From positions 8,116 through 72,115 of the forward strand of contig NZ_JAXMOR010000023.1 of assembly GCF_034669705.1 (NCBI RefSeq): a stretch of 64,000 nt of DNA. Direction: 5' to 3'. The stretch comes from Marinovum sp034669705. GTDB lineage: Bacteria > Pseudomonadota > Alphaproteobacteria > Rhodobacterales > Rhodobacteraceae. Shown piece after piece: positions 42,162-50,476 of the stretch. A model generated the notes under the pieces. It searched no databases. It worked only from the letters and a program-made list of their open reading frames with translations, and was not told the origin of the DNA. A program made the translations under genes and the position numbers. Position 1 is the stretch's first letter; every line of letters begins with the position of its first letter.

Positions 42162-43594
42162 GGCGCGGCCCTCTCGTAGCTGGGGGTGAAGATCTCATGT
42201 ACCGGCGGATGGCCGGCGGTGCGGTCTGGGTACCTGGCGATCAGCCTGTCGAATTGCGCCTGGGCGCGGGCAGCGTCGGCGGTGGCGTCGACGCCGGGGA
42301 TCACGCCATCCGTCATCACCTGCCGCCCGTCGATGAAAACGTCGCGGACGTCGCGACCGGAGGCCCCGGTCATGATGGTCTGCACCGGGTCGGGCGTCTG
42401 CAAGGTGTGGCTGAGGTCGATCACCGCGATATCGGCCTTGGCACCGGGGGCAAGCCGGCCCAGATCGGCGCGGTTCAGCGCCTGTGCGCCGCCGAGCGTG
42501 GCGGCGTCGAACATCTCTTCCGAGCGGATCGCCTCCATGCCTTCGGCCAGCCGCGCGGTCATCATGCCGATCTGCATGTTCAGGATCATGTCGGCCGGAT
42601 GGGTGTCGGTGCCCAAACCGATATTGATCCCCTTGGCGCGGGCCTTGGGGAAGCTCCTCAGCATCCCGCCATGGCGCGCGGCAACCAGCGGGCAATGCAC
42701 CAGCGTGGCCCCTGCCCCGGCGATCAGGTCGAACTCCGCTTCGGTGGCTTGCGTGCCATGCGGCAGCAACCAGTTGCCGCGCAATGCGCCGATCCGGCTG
42801 AGCCATTCGATCGGCGCGCAGCCGTGCTGCTCGCGCACCAGCCGCAATTCAACCGGCGACTGGCTGCAATGCTGGCGCACCGGCGCGCCCATCTCGGTGG
42901 CGATCTCGGCGGTACGTTGCAAAAGCGTCTCGGTGCAGGTCTCGATCCGGTCGGGGGCAAACATCGCGCGGATGCGACCGCCGGCGATGCCGTCGATGCG
43001 CTGTGCGAAATCAGCCGCCTCCGCCAGCCCGGCCAGCCCGCGCGCCTCGTCAAAGACCGCGCGGATATTGCCGGCCTCATCCGTCACCTGCCCGCCACTG
43101 CGATAGGCCGGGCCGAGGTAGACCCGCAGCCCGAGGTCTTCGGCGGCGGCGGCGGCGGCTTCGAACTCCGCGACCGTCTCGCCCCATTCCCGGTAAAACA
43201 GCGAGGCGATGGGCAGCGCCGTGGTGATCCCGTTGCGGATCAGCTGCGCAAAGGCATGGCGCTTCTGAAACGCCAGTTCTTCGGGCGTATACATCTCGTA
43301 GGGCCCGCGCGCGATATAGCTCTCGGGCCAGACCCGGCCTTTTTTCCATGCCGGCCCGTTGTCGTAGCCGAGGATCGTGGTGTCGAGATCGGACAACGCA
43401 TCGAGGTCGATGAACCCGGGCGAGATCACCGCTTCGCCATAGTCGACGCGCCGTGTCACCTCGCCGTGGAAACCCGCCCCGACGTGCAGCACCTGCGAGC
43501 CCTCGATCACCACCACGCCGTTTTCATGCACCACATGGTGCCCGTCCCGGTGGCCGATGACCCAGCGGGCCGTAAGCAGCGTGCGACCCTGCAT
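42158..43594 (-). CDS. Atz/Trz-like amidohydrolase lacking the usual HxH motif
   Basis: A 478-residue protein of the chlorohydrolase/deaminase (AtzA, TrzN, SsnA) group. Later metal-site residues are present: RQHCSQS, LLPHGTQ and LGTDTHPADMI, and the C-terminal barrel-closing text GRLAPGAKADIAVIDL is typical. The first-strand site that should read PGFxxxHxH instead reads PGFIDLDALSDLD (D63 and D65), so the HxH pair is replaced by acidic residues. Either the metal centre is different or the enzyme uses another activity. It overlaps both neighbours (1 base with the CodA-like gene, 4 with DppD), so it is an integral part of the pathway. Confidence 0.85.
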   Translation of the reverse strand: MQGRTLLTARWVIGHRDGHHVVHENGVVVIEGSQVLHVGAGFHGEVTRRVDYGEAVISPGFIDLDALSDLDTTILGYDNGPAWKKGRVWPESYIARGPYEMYTPEELAFQKRHAFAQLIRNGITTALPIASLFYREWGETVAEFEAAAAAAEDLGLRVYLGPAYRSGGQVTDEAGNIRAVFDEARGLAGLAEAADFAQRIDGIAGGRIRAMFAPDRIETCTETLLQRTAEIATEMGAPVRQHCSQSPVELRLVREQHGCAPIEWLSRIGALRGNWLLPHGTQATEAEFDLIAGAGATLVHCPLVAARHGGMLRSFPKARAKGINIGLGTDTHPADMILNMQIGMMTARLAEGMEAIRSEEMFDAATLGGAQALNRADLGRLAPGAKADIAVIDLSHTLQTPDPVQTIMTGASGRDVRDVFIDGRQVMTDGVIPGVDATADAARAQAQFDRLIARYPDRTAGHPPVHEIFTPSYERAAP

Positions 43595-44775
43595 CACGGT
43601 GCCTCGATCACGCAGGCACCGTCGCGAGCAATCACCGCGCCGCCCTTCAGCACCAGCTTGCGCGGCGCATGGGTGACGACGGCCTCGGCCAGTGTCTCGC
43701 CCTCGACCAACACGCAATCAGCGCGGCAGTCCGGCTCCAGCCCGTAGCCCTCGACCCCCATGATCGCCGCCCCGCCAAAGGTGCAGATTTCCAGCGCCAG
43801 CTCGACCTCGTCATCGCGGCGCAGGTTGTTGCGCATGCCGATCTGCATGGCCTTTTCCAGCATGTCGGAGTTGCCATAGGGCCCCCAGGTGTCGCGGATG
43901 CCATCGCAGCCCGCGCCGGTCAGAATACCAAGCGCCTTCAACTCCTTGACCGCGGGCACCGGCGCCGCGGCCGGCGCGGTCGTCAGGATATGGATGCGGT
44001 GTTTCGCCAGTTTCTCCTGCAATCCCGCCACATGGCCGCGATCCACCGCGCCAAGGCAGAAGGCATGGGAAATCGACACCCTGCCCTGCATCCCCAGTGC
44101 CACGGTCCGGTCGATGATCTCTTCCATCGAGAACCAGCCCAGCGCGTCGCGCTCATGCAGGTGAATGTCCACCGGCTTGCCGTGTTTCTCGGCCAGCGCA
44201 AAGACCGTATCGAGGTGGCCCTTGGGGTCATGCTCCATGCCGCAGGGGTCGATGCCGCCCACAAGGTCCGCGCCCATCGCCAGCGCCTCTCCCATCAGCT
44301 CGGCGGTGCCCGGCCGGGTCATCATGCCGGACTGCGGGAAGGCCACGATCTCGATATCGACCATGCCGGCCAGCTTGTCGCGCGTCGCCATGACGCCCTC
44401 GATCCCGGCCAGCCCGTGGTGAGTATCAACATCCACGTGGCTGCGGATATGGGTGCAGCCGTGCGACATGGCGAGGATGGCATGGCGTTCGCTCTGTACC
44501 TGTGGATCGAGGCCGAGCGAGACCTTGACCTCGCGCTCGTTGTCGATCTTGTCGATCAGCCGCGGGCCGACCTCATTGCGATACCACGGCAGGCCGAGCA
44601 GCGACTTGTCGAGATGGGTATGCGCCTCGACCAGCCCGGGGATCACGATGCGCCCGCCGCCGTCGATCACCTCGGCCCCCTCGGGCGTGTCGGCGACAAA
44701 GACGCCGTCAACGATATGCAGGTCGGTGGCCGGGCCGCCCATCGGGCGCACGTTCTGAATAGTCTTGGAGGTCAC
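43594..44775 (-). CDS. CodA-like cytosine/isocytosine deaminase-family amidohydrolase
   Basis: A 393-residue enzyme of the cytosine deaminase family. Metal ligands: HTH in EAHTHLDKS (H52, H54), histidines in DIHLHERD and SISHAFCLG, and the aspartate in GAGCDGIRDTWGPYGNSDML, matching CodA's GQDxIRDxWxPYGxGDML. It is probably specific for an amino- or oxo-substituted ring. I choose the GTG at 44775, 5 bases after the permease stop; an ATG at codon 12 is an alternative. The very long open frame upstream of it is the permease's antisense-frame shadow. Confidence 0.88.
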   Translation of the reverse strand: MTSKTIQNVRPMGGPATDLHIVDGVFVADTPEGAEVIDGGGRIVIPGLVEAHTHLDKSLLGLPWYRNEVGPRLIDKIDNEREVKVSLGLDPQVQSERHAILAMSHGCTHIRSHVDVDTHHGLAGIEGVMATRDKLAGMVDIEIVAFPQSGMMTRPGTAELMGEALAMGADLVGGIDPCGMEHDPKGHLDTVFALAEKHGKPVDIHLHERDALGWFSMEEIIDRTVALGMQGRVSISHAFCLGAVDRGHVAGLQEKLAKHRIHILTTAPAAAPVPAVKELKALGILTGAGCDGIRDTWGPYGNSDMLEKAMQIGMRNNLRRDDEVELALEICTFGGAAIMGVEGYGLEPDCRADCVLVEGETLAEAVVTHAPRKLVLKGGAVIARDGACVIEAP

Positions 44776-44780
44776 TGAAA

Positions 44781-45746
44781 TCACCGCAGTTTGGGGTTGA
44801 GCGCATCGCGCAGCCAGTCGCCGATCATGTTGACCGAGAGCACGATCAGGCAGAGCTGGATCGACGGGAAGACCACGATCCACCACAGGCCGGAGAAGAG
44901 ATATTGGTTGCCGATCCGAATGAGCGTGCCGAGCGAGGGTTGGTCCGGCGGCATGCCGACGCCGAGGAAGGACAGCGTCGCCTCCGACAGGATCGCCAGG
45001 CCGAAGTTCAGCGTCGCCGCCACCAGAATCGGCGTCAGGCAGTTGGGCAGGATGTGGTGCAGCATCACCCGCCAGGATTTCACCCGGATCAGCTTGGCCG
45101 CCTGCACGTATTCCTTTTTCGCCTCGACCATCGCCGAGGCGCGCACCGTGCGGGCATATTGCACCCAAGAGGGTACCGCGATGGCAAAGATCAGGATCGG
45201 CGCCGCCAGCACGTCCTTGAGGCCCGTGGGCAGCGAGGCGGAGGCGATGGCGGTGATCAGGATGGCGATCAGGATGAAGGGCATCGACAAGAGCACGTCG
45301 CCCACCCGCATGATTACATTGTCGATCCAGCCGCCGAAATAGCCCGCGACCAGCCCCAACGCGAGGCCCACGGCCAGCGCCAGCAGCACCGAGGCAAATC
45401 CGATGATCAGCGAGATGCGCGAGCCGTAGAGCACCGCCGAAAGGATGTCGCGGCCTTGCGTGTCGGTGCCCAGAAGGTAGGGCCATTGGCCGTCTGCCTC
45501 CCAGATCGGCGGGATTTCCGAGTTCCAGAGCTCGAGCGCGGCCAGGTCGTAGGGGTTCTGCGGTGTGATCCAGGGCGCGAGAAAGGCGGTCAGCGCCACC
45601 AGCGCCAGCAGCACCGCGGCAAAGATCGCCGAAGGATGCGCGCGGAAGGAAAACCACAGGTCGCTCTCGCGCAGCCGGGTCAGCCGCGAGGGGCGCACGG
45701 GGGCCGCGGTGGCGGCGGTCTGGGTCAGGGGGATGGTCTTGTCCAT
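44781..45746 (-). CDS. Dpp-type ABC permease (DppC), second system
   Basis: About 321 residues, six membrane segments after a basic N-terminus. Motifs: LGTDTQGRDILSAVLYGSRISL and the EAA loop ASAMVEAKKEYVQAAKLIRVKSW. The start at 45746 has GGAG 6 bases upstream; the longer frame begins inside dppB. Partner of the DppB homologue encoded just before. Confidence 0.94.
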   Translation of the reverse strand: MDKTIPLTQTAATAAPVRPSRLTRLRESDLWFSFRAHPSAIFAAVLLALVALTAFLAPWITPQNPYDLAALELWNSEIPPIWEADGQWPYLLGTDTQGRDILSAVLYGSRISLIIGFASVLLALAVGLALGLVAGYFGGWIDNVIMRVGDVLLSMPFILIAILITAIASASLPTGLKDVLAAPILIFAIAVPSWVQYARTVRASAMVEAKKEYVQAAKLIRVKSWRVMLHHILPNCLTPILVAATLNFGLAILSEATLSFLGVGMPPDQPSLGTLIRIGNQYLFSGLWWIVVFPSIQLCLIVLSVNMIGDWLRDALNPKLR

Positions 45747-45759
45747 GGGGGTCTCCGGT

Positions 45760-46743
45760 TCAGCCATTGCCACGGGCGCTGTCGTCGCGCAGGCGCGGAT
45801 CGACCCAGGCATAGGTGATGTCGACGAGGGTATTGAGGGCGACGAAGATGAAGGAAACGATCAGCAGGTAGGCGGCCATCACCGGCAGGTCGACAAAGGT
45901 CACCGCCTGGATGAAGAGCATCCCCATGCCGGGCCATTGAAACACCGTCTCGGTCACCAGCGCAAAGGCGATCAGGTTGCCGATCTGCATGCCGGTGAGC
46001 GTGATCACCGGCATCAGGCAGTTGCGAAGCGCGTGGCGCCATTGCACCCGGGCGGTGGGCACGCCGCGGGCACGGGCGAACTTGATGTAATCGGCGCGCA
46101 GGGTTTCCAGCATCTCGGCCCGCACCAGCCGCATCACCAGCGTCACCTGAAAGGTCGAGAGCGAGATCGCCGGCAGGATCAGCGCCGCCCGGCCAGAGGG
46201 CGTGAGCAGCCCGGTCGACCACCAGCCGATGTCCACCGTCTCGCCCCGCCCGAAGGCCGGCAGCCAGCCGAGCGAGACCGAGAAGGCGAGGATCAGCAGG
46301 ATGCCCACCACGAAACTTGGCAGCGACACCCCGATGATCGACCCCAGCTGCAGCATGTTGGCCAATCGGCTGTCTCGATAGACCGCGGTGATCACCCCGG
46401 CCGGAATGCCCACCACGAGCGAGATCACGGTGGCCACCAGCACCAGCTCGAAGGTCGCCGGGAAGCGCTCCTTGATCAGCACCATCACGTCCTGCTGGTT
46501 GCGATAGGAAATCCCGAAATCGCCCTGCACCGCGTTGGTGACGAAACGGGTGTACTGGGTGACGAAACTGTCGTTCAGCCCCAGCCGCTCGCGCAGTTCG
46601 ACGCGGTCCTGCAAGGTGGCCTGCTCGTTCACCATCATCTCGACCGGGTCGCCGAAGAAGCGGAAGATCACGAAGGCCAGCAGCGCCACCGCCAGCATGA
46701 CGAAGGCCGCGTTGGCGGTGCGTTTGAGAAGAAAGGCAATCAT
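45760..46743 (-). CDS. Dpp-type ABC permease (DppB), second system
   Basis: A 327-residue permease with the DppB opening (FLLKRTANAAFVMLAVALLAFVIFRFFGDPVE), the periplasmic loop containing LRERLGLNDSFVTQYTRFV and EAA loop MRLVRAEMLETLRADYIKFARARGV. GGAGACCGGA precedes the ATG. It is separated from the binding-protein gene by a 205-base stretch full of stem-loops. Confidence 0.95.
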   Translation of the reverse strand: MIAFLLKRTANAAFVMLAVALLAFVIFRFFGDPVEMMVNEQATLQDRVELRERLGLNDSFVTQYTRFVTNAVQGDFGISYRNQQDVMVLIKERFPATFELVLVATVISLVVGIPAGVITAVYRDSRLANMLQLGSIIGVSLPSFVVGILLILAFSVSLGWLPAFGRGETVDIGWWSTGLLTPSGRAALILPAISLSTFQVTLVMRLVRAEMLETLRADYIKFARARGVPTARVQWRHALRNCLMPVITLTGMQIGNLIAFALVTETVFQWPGMGMLFIQAVTFVDLPVMAAYLLIVSFIFVALNTLVDITYAWVDPRLRDDSARGNG

Positions 46744-46760
46744 TCCGGTCTCCAGTGCCG

Positions 46761-46938
46761 GGCAGGATGAAGAAGCGGATCCGCTCCCTTCATCTTGCCG
46801 AATAAACTCTCAGGGGGTCCGGGGGATGAAATCCCCCGGCCAGTCGGATCGTCTTGACGATCCGACGTTTAGATCAGTTCCGGATCGCGCGAGCGATCCG
46901 ACTACAGGGTCAGGCCGGGTCGCCCCGCAAGGCGACCC
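46761..46938. repeat. array of five consecutive stem-loops
   Basis: In order: GGCAGGATGAAG with CTTCATCTTGCC around an AGCGGATCCGCT core (46761-46799); CCGGGGGAT/ATCCCCCGG (46819-46839); GTCGGATCGTC/GACGATCCGAC with a 2-base loop (46843-46866); CGGATCGC/GCGATCCG (46881-46900); GGGTCGCC/GGCGACCC (46917-46938). The third and fourth share the CGGATCG core. It fills the gap between the binding-protein and DppB genes and contains no open frame with family features. It resembles a REP/BIME-like element or a multi-hairpin mRNA stabiliser. Confidence 0.7.
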
Positions 46939-46948
46939 CACCCGTGCG

Positions 46949-48526
46949 TCAGGAACCGGTGCCCATCTTGGCAAACCAGAGCCGCGGCTTGGCGTCGGGG
47001 AAGAGCGGCATCTCCGCCACCTCCTCGGTCACCGCCCAGGCCATCGGCTGCTGGTGCAGCGGGATCATGATCATCTCGTCCTTGACCATCTGCAGGGCCT
47101 CGGTCTGCAGCGCCAGCCGCGTCTCGAGGTCAAGCTCGCTGCCCGCCGCGTCGATCAGCGCGTCAAGCTCGGGGTAGGACCAGCCGCCCCAGTTGAACAC
47201 GCCGGCATTGCCGTCCTTGGAGTGGAAGATCTGCAGCAGCGGCGAATAGCTGTCGAGCAGCGGCAGCGTCGCCCAGCCCAGGGTATAGACGTCGGTCTTG
47301 CCGTTGGTCCGCTTCGGCGATTGCACCGCGCGCGGCGCCACGTCGAGCTTGGGCGAAAGCCCGATCCGGCTCCACATCGAGGCGATGGCCTGACAGAACT
47401 GCTCTTCGTTCACCAGCCCGTCGCTGAGGCAGTTGAATTCGAACGCCAGCCCCTCGGGCACGCCGGCCTCGGCCAGCAGGGCCTTGGCGGCCTCGGGGTC
47501 ATGGACCGGCAATTCGTCGAGCGCCTCGGTATAGCCCGGGATCGGCGGCGCGACGGTGGCGCCGGCGTTGCGGGACTTGCCGCGCATCACCTTCTGGTGG
47601 ATCAGGTCGAGGTCGATCGCCTTGTAGAGCGCTTCGCGCACGGATTTCTCGGCAAAGGGGTTGGCCTCGCCGGTGGTCAGCGTGTCGCGGAACGGAAAGC
47701 CGATCATCACCGTGCGCAGGTCGACGCCTTCGAGCACCTCGACATTGGGCGCGGCGACCAGCCGCGGCAAATCCTGCACCGGCGCGTCATTGGTAAAGCT
47801 GATCTCGCCAGAGAGCAGCGCGGCCACACGTGTGGCGGCCGAATTCACCGGCGTCAGCTCGATCCGGTCGAGGTTGTGCTGCGGCTCGTCCCACCAGTCG
47901 GCATTGGCGACAAACACGGTCTTGGCATCGGGCTGGCGGCTCTCGACGATAAAGGGGCCGGTGCCGTTGGCGTTGTAGGTGGCATAGCCCTCGGTGCCCG
48001 CGCCCACGTCGGTCGGCATCAGCGCGTCGTTCTCGGTCATCCACTCTTCGTCGAAGATATGGATGTTGGTCAGATCGTTGAGCAGCAGCGGATAGGTGCC
48101 GTTCAGGGTGATGTCGACGGTCAGGTCATCGACCACCTTCGAGCTGACATAGGCCGGCAGGTTGCCTTTCAGCGGCGAGGTCTCGTGGCTGACGCGGGTC
48201 AGCGAGGCGACCACGTCCTCGGCGGTGAACGGATTGCCGTTGTGAAAGGTCACCCCATCGCGCAGCTTGAAGCGCCAGGTGATCTGGTCGTCGAGGATTT
48301 CCCAGCTTTCCGCCAGCGCCGGCTCGATCTTGAGCTCCTTGTTGTAGCGCACCAGCCCCTCATAGACGTGGTTGAGCACGTTGATGGTGAAGCTGTCGCC
48401 AAAGGAATAGGGGTCGAGCGAGCCGACATCGCGGTTGGCGCCCCATTTCAGCACGTTCTCGGCCTGGGCAGTGCCTGACAAAGCGGCAACTGCCGCCGTT
48501 GCAAGCATGAGATGACGGAGTTTCAT
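46949..48526 (-). CDS. family 5 peptide/opine-type binding protein, second system
   Basis: A 525-residue periplasmic receptor with a Sec signal (MKLRHLMLATAAVAALSGTAQA-E). The family 5 core is present: AESWEILDDQITWRFKLRDGVTFHNGNPFTAEDVVASLTRV. The start at 48526 has GAGGA 7 bases before it, and the signal peptide supports it. First gene of a nine-gene operon, divergent from an FCD regulator. Ligand unknown; the downstream deaminases and racemase suggest a nitrogen-rich cyclic compound rather than a peptide. Confidence 0.94.
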   Translation of the reverse strand: MKLRHLMLATAAVAALSGTAQAENVLKWGANRDVGSLDPYSFGDSFTINVLNHVYEGLVRYNKELKIEPALAESWEILDDQITWRFKLRDGVTFHNGNPFTAEDVVASLTRVSHETSPLKGNLPAYVSSKVVDDLTVDITLNGTYPLLLNDLTNIHIFDEEWMTENDALMPTDVGAGTEGYATYNANGTGPFIVESRQPDAKTVFVANADWWDEPQHNLDRIELTPVNSAATRVAALLSGEISFTNDAPVQDLPRLVAAPNVEVLEGVDLRTVMIGFPFRDTLTTGEANPFAEKSVREALYKAIDLDLIHQKVMRGKSRNAGATVAPPIPGYTEALDELPVHDPEAAKALLAEAGVPEGLAFEFNCLSDGLVNEEQFCQAIASMWSRIGLSPKLDVAPRAVQSPKRTNGKTDVYTLGWATLPLLDSYSPLLQIFHSKDGNAGVFNWGGWSYPELDALIDAAGSELDLETRLALQTEALQMVKDEMIMIPLHQQPMAWAVTEEVAEMPLFPDAKPRLWFAKMGTGS

Positions 48527-48548
48527 GGTCTGGTCCTCGTTTACATGG

Positions 48549-48658
48549 ATTGTATTTCGGAATCGACGAAATTGGATACGATGCATGTTGGGTGGCACAG
48601 TGAATACAATAGCTCAAGAAAATTGTATCCGATTGACTGCCAAAACTGTATGCGATAG
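48549..48658. promoter_or_regulatory. divergent promoter with repeated ATTGTAT-type sites
   Basis: ATTGTATTTC (48549-48558) is inverted as GAATACAAT (48602-48610); ATTGTATCCGAT starts at 48622, its near-inverted ATTGGATACGAT at 48571, and CTGTATGCGATAG at 48646. Five related sites within 110 bases between the divergent starts suggest cooperative binding of the FCD regulator encoded at 48691. Confidence 0.6.
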
Positions 48659-48690
48659 TGATTGTGCGAATTTGATAGGCAGATCCGACC

Positions 48691-49380
48691 ATGAGTGAGA
48701 CCAGAACCACCCTGACCGACGCGGTTCATGACCTGCTGCGCAAGGCGATCATCGAACAGGCGCTGAAACCGGGCATGCGGCTGCCCGAAGACACCGTGGG
48801 CGAACAGTTCGGCGTGTCGCGCACCATCGTGCGCCATGCGCTGGTGCGGCTGGAACACGAGGGGCTGGTGGTCACCCGCCGCAACCGCGGCGCCTTTGTC
48901 GCCGAGCCCTCGCGCGACGAGGCGCAGCATGTCTTCGAGGTGCGGCGCTGCCTGGAAAACGACGTGATTCGCCTGCTCTGTGACCGGATGCCGGGCAGCG
49001 GCTATGACCGGCTCGAGGCACATGTGCGCCAGGAAGAGGCGGTGCGCGGCAAGGATGGCCCGGTGTCGATCCGCCTCGCCGGCGAATTTCACGTGCTGCT
49101 GGCCGAGCTCACCGGCAACCCGGTGCTGACCCGCTATGTCTCTGAGGTGGTGCTGCGCTGCTCGCTGATCCTGTCGCTCTATGCCCGCAGCCATTCCTCG
49201 GATTGCGCGGTCGACGAGCATTCGCAGATCATCGCCGCGATCCGCGCCGGCGATGCGCAGCGCGCCATCGCGATCATGGAGCACCACCTCGGTGCCGTCG
49301 CCGGCCGCGCCGAGCTTGCCGCGCAACCCGATAGTATCCAATCCATTCTCTCACATTACGGCAAGGAACTGGCCCAATGA
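48691..49380 (+). CDS. FCD-domain GntR-family regulator of the nine-gene operon
   Basis: A 229-residue regulator: winged helix (FGVSRTIVRHALVRLEHEGLVVTRRNRGAFVAEPS, residues 38-72) and FCD domain with metal-site candidates in GEFHVLLAELTGNPVL, DEHSQIIAAI and EHHLGAV. It is divergent from the importer/deaminase operon over a cluster of ATTGTAT-type sites, so it probably controls that operon and itself. The ATG has no strong ribosome binding site. Its stop overlaps the flavin reductase start by 4 bases. Confidence 0.92.
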   Translation: MSETRTTLTDAVHDLLRKAIIEQALKPGMRLPEDTVGEQFGVSRTIVRHALVRLEHEGLVVTRRNRGAFVAEPSRDEAQHVFEVRRCLENDVIRLLCDRMPGSGYDRLEAHVRQEEAVRGKDGPVSIRLAGEFHVLLAELTGNPVLTRYVSEVVLRCSLILSLYARSHSSDCAVDEHSQIIAAIRAGDAQRAIAIMEHHLGAVAGRAELAAQPDSIQSILSHYGKELAQ

Positions 49381-50051
49381 CCCTGCAAGACGGCTATCAC
49401 GCCTTTGATTTCGCCGATCTCTCGGCCCGCCAGGCTTACAAGGTGATGATCGGCACCATCGTGCCGCGGCCGATTGCCTGGGTCACCACGATCTCTCCTG
49501 ACGGTGTGGCCAATGCCGCGCCCTATTCGTTCTTCAACTGCCTCTCCGCCGATCCGCCGATCCTGGCGCTCGGGGTCGAGAACAAGCCTGACCGCAGCTT
49601 CAAGGACACCGCCTGGAACATCCGCATGACCGAATGTTTCACCGTCAACATCGTCGATCGCGCCAACGTCGAGGCCATGGCCAAGACCGCCGCCGGCTTC
49701 GGGCCGGAGGTCGACGAGCTGGAACTGGCGGGGCTGACCGCGGTGCCGGGCGACCGTGTTGCCTGCCCCCGGATCGCCGAGGCGCCGGTGGCCTTCGAAT
49801 GCGAGCGCTACCTCGGCATCGCCGTCAGCTCTGCCCGCGAGATCATCCTCGGCCGAATCCTTCGCGCCCATATCCGAGAGGATATTATCGACCCTGAGAC
49901 CTATTATTCCGACCACGAACGGCTTGACGCCCTGGGCCGGATGGGTGGCAACGGCTATGCCGGAACGCTGGATTACTTCGACTGGCCGACCCCCTCGGCC
50001 GATGAGGTGCGCCACCCCGGCCGCAAGGAGGCCCTGACCGGCAATCGGTGA
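49377..50051 (+). CDS. flavin reductase-family FMN-binding protein
   Basis: A 224-residue split-barrel flavoprotein of the DIM6/NTAB flavin reductase family: FADLSARQAYKVMIGTIVPRPIAWVTTISPDGVANAAPYSFFNCLSADPP is the conserved FMN-binding opening, and YLGIAVSSAREIILGRI follows in the centre. It could supply reduced flavin to a monooxygenase or reduce an intermediate; no partner oxygenase is visible in the window. It is coupled to the FCD regulator by an ATGA overlap and followed by a terminator. Confidence 0.9.
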   Translation: MTLQDGYHAFDFADLSARQAYKVMIGTIVPRPIAWVTTISPDGVANAAPYSFFNCLSADPPILALGVENKPDRSFKDTAWNIRMTECFTVNIVDRANVEAMAKTAAGFGPEVDELELAGLTAVPGDRVACPRIAEAPVAFECERYLGIAVSSAREIILGRILRAHIREDIIDPETYYSDHERLDALGRMGGNGYAGTLDYFDWPTPSADEVRHPGRKEALTGNR

Positions 50052-50056
50052 GAGAC

Positions 50057-50090
50057 GGGGGAGCTTTGCCGCCGGCCTGCGGCCTCCCCC
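50057..50090 (+). terminator. intrinsic terminator after the flavin reductase gene
   Basis: GGGGGAG/CTCCCCC encloses a second stem GCCGC/GCGGC, with AGAAATAATTATA following. It begins 5 bases after the stop codon. Confidence 0.7.
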
Positions 50091-50404
50091 AGAAATAATT
50101 ATAGTCCAGAAGACGCAGGTCAGGCGGGAACGGCGACCGCGCTGCGGAGCAGGCGGGCCGGGCGGCCGCCGGTATGCCGGGAGCGTTCTGGGAGGCCGAA
50201 GTCAGTCCCGGAATTGAACCCTCTTATCAATTTCAGATACTTACAGACAATGCGGCCCAACTCACGCGGCGAAACCTCGCAGAACGCGTGCGTTTCCCCA
50301 GCAAGCGGCAAACTTCCTCGGAGCTTCTGGCGGCCCCCGCCGGACGACGAAACCCACCCGTCAGACTTACCGACACCCCCCTGCCCTCGCCCGCCACATG
50401 CAGA
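50091..50404. other. gap without a supported gene
   Basis: About 310 bases between the flavin reductase terminator and the parB terminator. Short open frames occur on both strands but show no family signature and no good start. I see no tRNA. It marks the boundary between the catabolic block and the replication/partition block. Confidence 0.5.
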
Positions 50405-50430
50405 AACGCCCGCCGGTCAGGGCGGGCGTT
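50405..50430 (-). terminator. terminator downstream of parB
   Basis: AACGCCCGCC and GGCGGGCGTT form a perfect 10-bp stem with a 6-base loop. Read on the minus strand it ends in GTTTCTG, a short T-rich tail. It lies just beyond the two partition palindromes and ends the parAB operon. Confidence 0.75.
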
Positions 50431-50434
50431 GCGT

Positions 50435-50476
50435 GTAACCCGTGGGTTACGGTCGGTGCGGTAACCCGCGGGTTAC
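50435..50476. other. parS: pair of 16-bp palindromes, probable parS centromere
   Basis: GTAACCCGTGGGTTAC (50435-50450) and GTAACCCGCGGGTTAC (50461-50476) are near-identical palindromes starting 26 bases apart. The second is perfect and contains the parB stop codon (50473-50475). Position at the end of parB, copy number and symmetry all fit ParB binding sites of a plasmid partition system. The remaining possibility is an operator for another DNA-binding protein. Confidence 0.75.

Noticed and set aside
43594..45657. A 687-codon minus-strand frame as a permease-deaminase fusion
   Set aside because: The front half is an out-of-frame reading of the DppC gene; CodA similarity begins only after the GTG at 44775.
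50120..50400. A possible tRNA or small gene in the gap before parB
   Set aside because: No cloverleaf could be drawn and the short open frames have no ribosome binding site or family signature.
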